NCBI GenBank assembly: GCA_030637365.1
Contig: DAOWGR010000052.1
Location: 1-8,582, forward strand
Length of the DNA stretch: 8,582 nt
Direction of reading: 5' to 3'
Source: Elusimicrobiota bacterium
Lineage (GTDB): Bacteria > Elusimicrobiota > Elusimicrobia > Elusimicrobiales > UBA9959
Shown: piece after piece, positions 3,586-8,582 of the stretch
How the letters are laid out: each line of letters begins with the position of its first letter
How positions within the stretch are numbered: the stretch's first letter is position 1
Program-made: the position numbers and the translations under genes
Notes under the pieces: model-generated
The model's database searches: none
What the model was told of the DNA's origin: nothing
What the model saw: the letters and a program-made list of their open reading frames with translations, nothing else

Positions 3586-5682
3586 TTAGTCTCTTATTTG
3601 ATTTTCTTTACGCCAAGGATACCAATAAGCGTCCGATTTATCCGACTTTTTTTCAATTTTTGAATTAATTTTAAGATTTACAAGAAAAAAGAATTCATTT
3701 ACATTTGGCCTTCTTGTAAATTTCCACATGGTCCTAAAATCGTGAAAATCTTTATACAAAATAAAAGTTTTCTCAAAAAAACTTATATCTTTAAGCAAAA
3801 GACCGTTTTTTTTGGCAAGCTGATATCTAAAAACACTTTCCAATCGCCAGCTTGAACCGGGCGGCTTAAATCCGACCGTATTATTGAAAATATACGTGTC
3901 TTTGGATGTTTTATAATTCGCCAACCCAAAACCGATATAATTTTTATCCGTGCCCATATGTATCTGAGAAACCATGGATTGATTCCCGGCGCAAGGACTA
4001 TAAATATTCTGCGCGTAAAAACTAAATAAATTCTTGCCGGTAAAATAAAATTCGGCGGTTATGGGCGAAACGCGCCTAAGCGCGCTTTTTGAAAAATAAT
4101 CCCTCAAATCATAATCGGCGGCGCTTCTAAAATACATATTATAATTCGGTCTTAGAAAAATTTCATAACCTACGGTTTTTATCTCTTCGCCTCTGTCCGC
4201 GCTTAAATCATCACTTTTAAATTTATTGCTTTGAAGCCTTCTTCTATAAGAGTACTTTAAATCAAAACTGCCGAATATTCTGTCATATCTTAAATTTAAA
4301 TTGGTCCCATATCTGCCAATCCATGAAGCGGCCTGAGACGCCGTGGATAAAACCACGCTTTCATCCAAAAATGCCGCCGGATAAAGCGTAACCCTGTCAG
4401 AAAGCCTGAAATTATTTGACATCGTCCAATTGGCATTGCCCCTCTTTTGATAATAAGAAACACCGCTGTTTTTGGAACTTTCAAAATTACCCGAGAAAGA
4501 ATGTAAAAAAGGAAGCTTTTTGAACTTACTTGGCATGATATTAAAATTGATTTTGGGAGCGGATTCATAAGTTTTTTGAAAACTATTGGAAGTCGCGTTC
4601 CTTTCATATCTTGACGCGGCGCTGACTCTGGTTACAGTCCGAGCCGTTTGTCTTGTAAAAGCAATATTGGCCTGCTTATTGGGGCTAACGGCAAACGGAT
4701 TGGAACGAAAAAAATCATTGTTGAAATCGGGGTCCGACAACCATTTAAAAAAAGATTGGCTATAATAAGAAACGCCCGAGTTGCCGGGATTAAAAAAATG
4801 CCAGTATCCCCCGTTTAATCCGAGCCTGTCATGCGAACTGCCGTATTCTTTTATCCTGTAAACGGAAAGATTGCTTATATTTCTTGCCCTATTGTGATAA
4901 TCATATTCTCCGCCCACGCCAAACCCCTTTCTGGAAAAATAATCCAGAAAAAGCTTTCCCTTCGTGTATTTATCGAATCTATACATATAATTTGATTTTA
5001 AATACACGCCGTTTCGCTTATCATAACCCGGAAAAAAACTGCTTGAAAAAGGAGTTCCCTTGCCAAGCGGCTTATATAAAATGGGAAAATAAAAAATCGG
5101 AACCTTGCCAAGATAAAAAAAAGTATTATAAGCCACAAATCTCTTGCCGGGAATTAAATCCAAACGAGACGCTTTGATTTTATAATGAGGAGGTTCTCTG
5201 TCACAGGTGGTAATGCTGGCTTTTTTATAAACAAAATGACCTTTGCCGAATTTAATGGATTTTCCTCTGAATATTATATTTTTCGCTTCTATTCTTCCAT
5301 TATTTATGTATCCTTCATTTTTCAGATAATTAATTTTTCCGCTTCCGCCTCTTATCACAGTCCCATTTTGATTAATTATGATGTCATAGGGAGCCACTAT
5401 CATATCGCTTGCAAGGTTTATATAAAGCTCCTTGGCCGTTATGGTTCTAACCAAAATATTTCCCTGTTCCAACTCATCAAGTTTAACTCTCCCCTTTAAA
5501 ACTATGGTTTTATCTTCATCAAAAAAATACGCCTCATCGGAAGCGAACTCCACTTTATGCGGCGCCGTTGAAAGAGGCAAATCATAAGCAAACGAAGCGC
5601 CGTCTATCTGTTGCGCCATAAGCGCCGCGCAAAACAGGCAACAACTAATCAATTGGGTTATGATAATAAAAAATTTTGTCAT
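3586..5682 (-). CDS. lptD: LPS assembly protein LptD (outer-membrane translocon)
   Basis: LptD forms the outer-membrane barrel which, with lipoprotein LptE, inserts LPS at the cell surface. From ATG 5682 it has 698 residues (E. coli LptD is 784). A signal peptide (MTKFFIIITQ..., likely cut after LMA at ~23) is followed by an OstA/LptA-like beta-jellyroll domain (~45-150: DEAYFFDEDKTIVLKGRVKL, repeated NG and GG turns). Next comes the LptD junction motif ASITTCDREPPHYKIKASRL and GKVPIFYFPILYKPL (~155-206). The rest is aromatic-rich alternating strands typical of a barrel. The last strand (FFFLVNLKI) is followed by a charged tail ending KENQIRD. ATG 5715 would add 11 residues. Neither start has a good ribosome binding site; I prefer 5682 because the signal peptide then has a normal short n-region and the upstream DNA is low-complexity. 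LISC fits a lipobox, which is odd for LptD. No lptE is visible. Confidence 0.93.
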   Translation of the reverse strand: MTKFFIIITQLISCCLFCAALMAQQIDGASFAYDLPLSTAPHKVEFASDEAYFFDEDKTIVLKGRVKLDELEQGNILVRTITAKELYINLASDMIVAPYDIIINQNGTVIRGGSGKINYLKNEGYINNGRIEAKNIIFRGKSIKFGKGHFVYKKASITTCDREPPHYKIKASRLDLIPGKRFVAYNTFFYLGKVPIFYFPILYKPLGKGTPFSSSFFPGYDKRNGVYLKSNYMYRFDKYTKGKLFLDYFSRKGFGVGGEYDYHNRARNISNLSVYRIKEYGSSHDRLGLNGGYWHFFNPGNSGVSYYSQSFFKWLSDPDFNNDFFRSNPFAVSPNKQANIAFTRQTARTVTRVSAASRYERNATSNSFQKTYESAPKINFNIMPSKFKKLPFLHSFSGNFESSKNSGVSYYQKRGNANWTMSNNFRLSDRVTLYPAAFLDESVVLSTASQAASWIGRYGTNLNLRYDRIFGSFDLKYSYRRRLQSNKFKSDDLSADRGEEIKTVGYEIFLRPNYNMYFRSAADYDLRDYFSKSALRRVSPITAEFYFTGKNLFSFYAQNIYSPCAGNQSMVSQIHMGTDKNYIGFGLANYKTSKDTYIFNNTVGFKPPGSSWRLESVFRYQLAKKNGLLLKDISFFEKTFILYKDFHDFRTMWKFTRRPNVNEFFFLVNLKINSKIEKKSDKSDAYWYPWRKENQIRD

Positions 5683-5724
5683 TTTATCTTTAAGACCGAG
5701 ACTTTCGCGCTTCATGCTGTTGCG

Positions 5725-5752
5725 TGCCGCTTGTAACCTGCCGCCTGTTGCC
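5725..5752. repeat. Degenerate 14-bp tandem repeat ahead of lptD
   Basis: TGCCGCTTGTAACC (5725-5738) is followed directly by TGCCGCCTGTTGCC (5739-5752), 11 of 14 matching. The rest of the spacer (5753-5801) repeats GTTAC/TTGCC words. No promoter or clear binding site for lptD is seen in it. Confidence 0.45.
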
Positions 5753-5801
5753 TTTTGCTCTCTGATTTATCCGTTACTAATTGCCTTGTTACCCGATAAC
5801 C

Positions 5802-6785
5802 TTATTGCCTGACTGTAATCTTCCGATTACAGTCTAAAGCGTAAAGGGCCGCGCCATAACATCCCACATCGGGATTTTTGGAAACAATTAGTTTTACTTT
5901 TTTAAAAGGCGCTTTAATCCTTTGCTTGGCGAAAACGGCTTTTATTGACGGCAGAAAATATTTTGAAGCTTTTGAAACTCCGCCCATAAAAATAATATAC
6001 TCAGGATTTAAAACAAGAACCATATTACTGAGCGCCAAACCGAGATATGCTCCGGTATCGCGCCATATTTTTAAAGCCGCCGGATTTCCAAGGGCGGCGG
6101 CATTTGACAAACAAATAGCGTCTAATTTCTTAACTTTCCTCTCGCCCGCAACTTTCAAAATTCCTCCGTATTTTTTGATAAACGCCGGAATATTTTTGAT
6201 TTCTTTTTTCGCCCGGCTCACAATCGCGTAACTTCCCACATAAGCTTCAAGACAGCCTCTCATCCGGCAATGACACTTACTGCCGCGGGGATATACCGTT
6301 ATATGTCCCAGTTCTCCGGCCGAACCGCAAGAACCGTTATAAATCTCTCCGTTTATAATCAAACCGCCGCCGATGCCGGTTCCCATAGTAATCGCTATGC
6401 CGTTTTTGTACTTCTTTTTTAAATCCAGAACATGCGCGCCCCAAGCCGCGATATTGGCGTCATTTTCAATAAAACATTTAAGTTTTGTCCTTTTTCCAAT
6501 ATCAGCCGCCAATTTGATATTGCTCCATTTATCAAGATTGGGAGAAAATCTTATAATCCCCTCGGCGGAATTTATATCTCCAGCGACACCCACTCCAACC
6601 GCTAAATTATCTCCCGGCAACGCCTTTTTCCATAAATTCACCACTCGCGATATTCTTCTTAAAAAATCCGGATAACCCAAAGCGGGAAAAGTTTTAAAAC
6701 GATGTTCTTTTAAAACTTTTCCGCTTTTATTTAGAGCGACAATTTTGGTATTTGTTCCGCCTATATCAATGCCTATCCCGACCAT
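5802..6785 (-). CDS. ROK-family sugar kinase (glucokinase-like)
   Basis: 327 residues, full length for a ROK kinase. It lacks the N-terminal helix-turn-helix of ROK repressors, so a cytoplasmic ATP-dependent hexose or amino-sugar kinase is most likely. Visible motifs are the phosphate loop DIGGTNTK (7-14), FIENDANIAAWGA with catalytic Asp109 (105-117), the glycine loop MGTGIGGG (134-141), the sugar-binding GELGH (157-161), and the ROK zinc signature from His161 through Cys171, Cys173 and Cys178 to GCLEA. The usual CxCGxxGCxE reads CHCRMRGCLE here: Arg replaces Gly, and all zinc ligands remain. ATG 6785 lies 13 nt inside the end of folC, with GGGGGA just ahead, which implies translational coupling. 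The C-terminus (DCNRKITV) is encoded by a perfect palindrome. Glucose, N-acetylglucosamine and N-acetylmannosamine are all possible substrates. Confidence 0.92.
   Translation of the reverse strand: MVGIGIDIGGTNTKIVALNKSGKVLKEHRFKTFPALGYPDFLRRISRVVNLWKKALPGDNLAVGVGVAGDINSAEGIIRFSPNLDKWSNIKLAADIGKRTKLKCFIENDANIAAWGAHVLDLKKKYKNGIAITMGTGIGGGLIINGEIYNGSCGSAGELGHITVYPRGSKCHCRMRGCLEAYVGSYAIVSRAKKEIKNIPAFIKKYGGILKVAGERKVKKLDAICLSNAAALGNPAALKIWRDTGAYLGLALSNMVLVLNPEYIIFMGGVSKASKYFLPSIKAVFAKQRIKAPFKKVKLIVSKNPDVGCYGAALYALDCNRKITVRQ
5811..5834 (-). repeat. Perfect 10-bp hairpin in the 3' end of the ROK gene
   Basis: On the minus strand GACTGTAATC-GGAA-GATTACAGTC, a 10-bp stem closed by a GGAA (GNRA) tetraloop, ending a few nt before the TAA stop. 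No T-run follows, so it is not an intrinsic terminator. It may stabilise the mRNA end or be an inserted repeat. Confidence 0.75.
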
Positions 6786-8107
6786 TTATCCCCCGTTTTT
6801 TCCCCTTGAACACCGGGTTTCATCACGGTATCAACCCGTGATGCCCTGATGCCTATCAGGGCCAGCGCCGCTCCCGCCAAATAAAAAGACCCCGTAACAA
6901 CCACAACTTTACTTTTAGACGCGGATAAAAACGCGGCGCTAAAGTCATCGTGAACTTCCGTTTCAATTTCAAAATTCAGTTTTGCCGTTTCATCGGCAAG
7001 CACGCAAGGATTAATAGCCCTTGGGCAATTGGGTTTGGTGAAAATCGCTTTCTTTAAAAAAGGATTAAGAGTTTTAAGCATCTTTAAATAATTTTTATCG
7101 TCCAATATCCCTATCACAAAAGCGGTATCTTCTTTAAGAAAAGGGCTTGCTTTAAATGTCTCGGAAAAAGCCTCTATCGCTTCGCTATTATGGGAACCGT
7201 CCAAAATAAAAGTGTTTTTTTCATTCTGAATTATTTGAAATCTGCCTTCAAGCCGAATATTTTTAAATCCCCTGTTTATTGCCGCGGCATTTATATTTTT
7301 AAAAGATTTTAAAGCCAGTATTTCAAGTCCCGCTTTCGCTAAAGAAGCGTTTATAGCCTGATTCTCCCCGATAAGGCCGTATTCCATTTGTTTATTGTCT
7401 TTCATGCTTCTAAGAATCATTGAATTATTTGTCCAGTCATAAGCTTCAATTTTAAATTCCCGCTCAATGAATATAACTTCTCCTCCGGCTTTTTGAGCCT
7501 CCTCTTTTATTACTTGACGCGCGATTTCATCATCGGCATAAGCCACACAAACGGCTTGCCGCTTGATAATTCCCGCTTTTTGCCTTGCTATTGAAGCCAA
7601 ATTTGAGCCCAAATATTTGGTATGGTCCATTCCCACTGACGAAATCACGCAAAGCGGGCACGGAGGCAAAACATTTGTCGTATCGTTTTTTCCCCCTATC
7701 CCGACTTCTATAAACGCTATATCCACTTTCTTCTCTTTGAAATACAGAAAAGCCATGCAAGTTAGAATTTCAAAGAAACTTATTTTATCGCTAATTTCAA
7801 ATACCCGGCTAAAAAGACCGGCGAATTCTTCCTTCTCTATCATTTGCCCGCAAAACCTTATTCTCTCTCTGATACAAACAAGATGCGGAGAAGAAAACAA
7901 ACCTGTTTTATATCCGCTATGCCTTAACGCGCTTTCCATTGCGGCGCATACCGATCCTTTGCCGTTTGTTCCGGTAATATGAACGGCTTCAAAAAAATTT
8001 TGAGGATTTCCCAGTTTTTCAAGAATCTTATAAACCCTGTCCAAACCTTCTTTTTTTATATAAATCTGCTTTTTAAGCAATATCTCTTTAGCTTCTTCAA
8101 AATTCAT
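6773..8107 (-). CDS. folC: Folylpolyglutamate synthase (possibly also dihydrofolate synthase)
   Basis: Adds glutamate to folates with ATP; bacterial FolC often also makes dihydrofolate from dihydropteroate. A Mur-ligase-type fold of 444 residues from ATG 8107. Visible motifs are the P-loop HITGTNGKGS (43-52), LFSSPHL (70-76), R-E-R-I-R (80-84), FFEILTCMAF (111-120), EVGIGGKNDTTNV (134-146), GMDHTKYLG (159-167), AGIIK with the Lys expected to be carbamylated (178-182), LEGRFQ (286-291), LDGSHN (302-307) and VTGSFYLAG (404-412). Family members usually end soon after the last motif; here a 32-residue tail follows, much of it encoded by two hairpins. A GTG at 8128 would add 7 residues. Neither start has a clear binding site, and ATG at MNFEEAKEILL fits the family better. 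It lies just after murA and overlaps the ROK gene by 13 nt. Confidence 0.94.
   Translation of the reverse strand: MNFEEAKEILLKKQIYIKKEGLDRVYKILEKLGNPQNFFEAVHITGTNGKGSVCAAMESALRHSGYKTGLFSSPHLVCIRERIRFCGQMIEKEEFAGLFSRVFEISDKISFFEILTCMAFLYFKEKKVDIAFIEVGIGGKNDTTNVLPPCPLCVISSVGMDHTKYLGSNLASIARQKAGIIKRQAVCVAYADDEIARQVIKEEAQKAGGEVIFIEREFKIEAYDWTNNSMILRSMKDNKQMEYGLIGENQAINASLAKAGLEILALKSFKNINAAAINRGFKNIRLEGRFQIIQNEKNTFILDGSHNSEAIEAFSETFKASPFLKEDTAFVIGILDDKNYLKMLKTLNPFLKKAIFTKPNCPRAINPCVLADETAKLNFEIETEVHDDFSAAFLSASKSKVVVVTGSFYLAGAALALIGIRASRVDTVMKPGVQGEKTGDKWSG
6821..6861 (-). repeat. Two adjacent hairpins in the 3' end of folC
   Basis: CATCACGG-7 nt-CCGTGATG (6821-6843) is followed directly by CCCTGAT-GCCT-ATCAGGG (6844-6861); both stems are perfect (8 and 7 bp). 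They encode part of the extra C-terminal tail (about LIGIRASRVDTVM). They precede the ROK start by about 35 nt in the transcript and could affect coupled translation or mRNA stability. Confidence 0.7.
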
Positions 8108-8141
8108 AATAATATTCTTGTCTGCCACGCTATTGTACTGC

Positions 8142-8157
8142 CGCGCTGTCGCGCTGT
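8142..8157. repeat. 8-bp tandem duplication between murA and folC
   Basis: CGCGCTGT occurs twice in a row (8142-8149 and 8150-8157) in the short GC-rich murA-folC gap, which is otherwise featureless and lacks a visible promoter. Confidence 0.6.
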
Positions 8158-8159
8158 GG

Positions 8160-8582
8160 TCATCCTTTTCTTCTGTTTATTTTAAAACCCACGGAGCTCA
8201 TTTTTTCTTCAATTTGATCATATCCTCTGTCTATATGATAAATTCTTCTGATCGTTGATTTACCGCTCGCCGCCGTTGCGGCCACAATAAGAGCGGCTCC
8301 GGCTCTTATATCGGACGCCATAATGGGCGCTCCCTTAAGCATCTCAATACCCGTAATAACGGCCGTTTCTTCCGTAACCGTAATTTTAGCCCCCATTCTC
8401 ATAAGCTCGCCGACATGCATAAATCTATTTTCAAAAATACTTTCATGTATGGTGGATTTTCCCTTCGCTCTGCACATATAAGCCAGCCACAGCGCCTGTA
8501 AATCCGTTGGAAACCCCGGATACGGAGCTGTTTTAAAACTTACCGGTTTCGGCCTTTTTCCCGAGGATATTATTTTAACCGA
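8160..8582 (-). CDS. murA: UDP-N-acetylglucosamine enolpyruvyltransferase MurA, C-terminal part
   Basis: The last 140 residues of MurA, open at the right edge, with stop TGA at 8160-8162; the whole enzyme is about 420 residues. MurA transfers enolpyruvate from phosphoenolpyruvate to UDP-GlcNAc, the first committed step of peptidoglycan synthesis in the cytoplasm. Clear signatures are TAPYPGFPTDLQA (residues 18-30 of the fragment, containing the catalytic Asp of PTDLQ), IFENRFMHVGELMRMGA, the segment ASDIRAGAALIVAATAASG (ATDLRAS in E. coli) and RIYHIDRGYDQIEEK with the conserved Arg. The active-site Cys that fosfomycin attacks lies outside the window, so fosfomycin sensitivity cannot be judged. 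It is the first visible gene of the minus-strand block. Confidence 0.96.
   Translation of the reverse strand, partial: SVKIISSGKRPKPVSFKTAPYPGFPTDLQALWLAYMCRAKGKSTIHESIFENRFMHVGELMRMGAKITVTEETAVITGIEMLKGAPIMASDIRAGAALIVAATAASGKSTIRRIYHIDRGYDQIEEKMSSVGFKINRRKG

Overview
The window comes from a moderately AT-rich Gram-negative (diderm) bacterium. It carries lptD, the outer-membrane LPS assembly protein, and murA, and two genes have a full AGGAGG ribosome binding site. The gene set, and intergenic spaces full of palindromes, resemble uncultured lineages such as Omnitrophota or Elusimicrobiota. That placement is a guess from general appearance, not a phylogenetic result.

All clearly recognisable genes are on the minus strand and read from right to left: the C-terminal part of murA (peptidoglycan precursor synthesis), folC (folate polyglutamylation), a ROK-family sugar kinase overlapping folC by 13 nt, lptD, an NDP-sugar 4-epimerase of the extended SDR type, thymidine kinase (tdk), and a truncated IS5-type transposase that starts 2 nt after the tdk stop. 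The tight murA-folC-ROK part looks like one transcription unit. lptD, the epimerase and tdk are separated by longer repeat-rich spacers. murA, lptD and perhaps the epimerase are cell-envelope functions. At the left edge, the 3' end of an unrecognised plus-strand gene converges on this block and ends in a textbook intrinsic terminator.

Three parts of the non-coding DNA stand out. (1) Positions 503-739 can fold into a closed, fully nested multibranch RNA with seven helices. I cannot assign it to a known family. Its wobble pairs favour the plus strand, and it lies in a segment bounded by an exact 24-bp direct repeat (381-404 and 896-919). (2) The spacers upstream of tdk and of the epimerase are built from related units of about 100 bp with conserved ends and variable palindromic centres. 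Two units of exactly 101 bp lie head to tail at 1968-2169, and the leader sequence just ahead of both ribosome binding sites is shared. One unit folds into a 32-pair hairpin whose bulges all fall on one arm. (3) The 3' ends of folC, the ROK kinase, the epimerase and the transposase fragment are each encoded by palindromic or repeated DNA, as if repeats had invaded gene ends and supplied C-terminal tails or stop codons.
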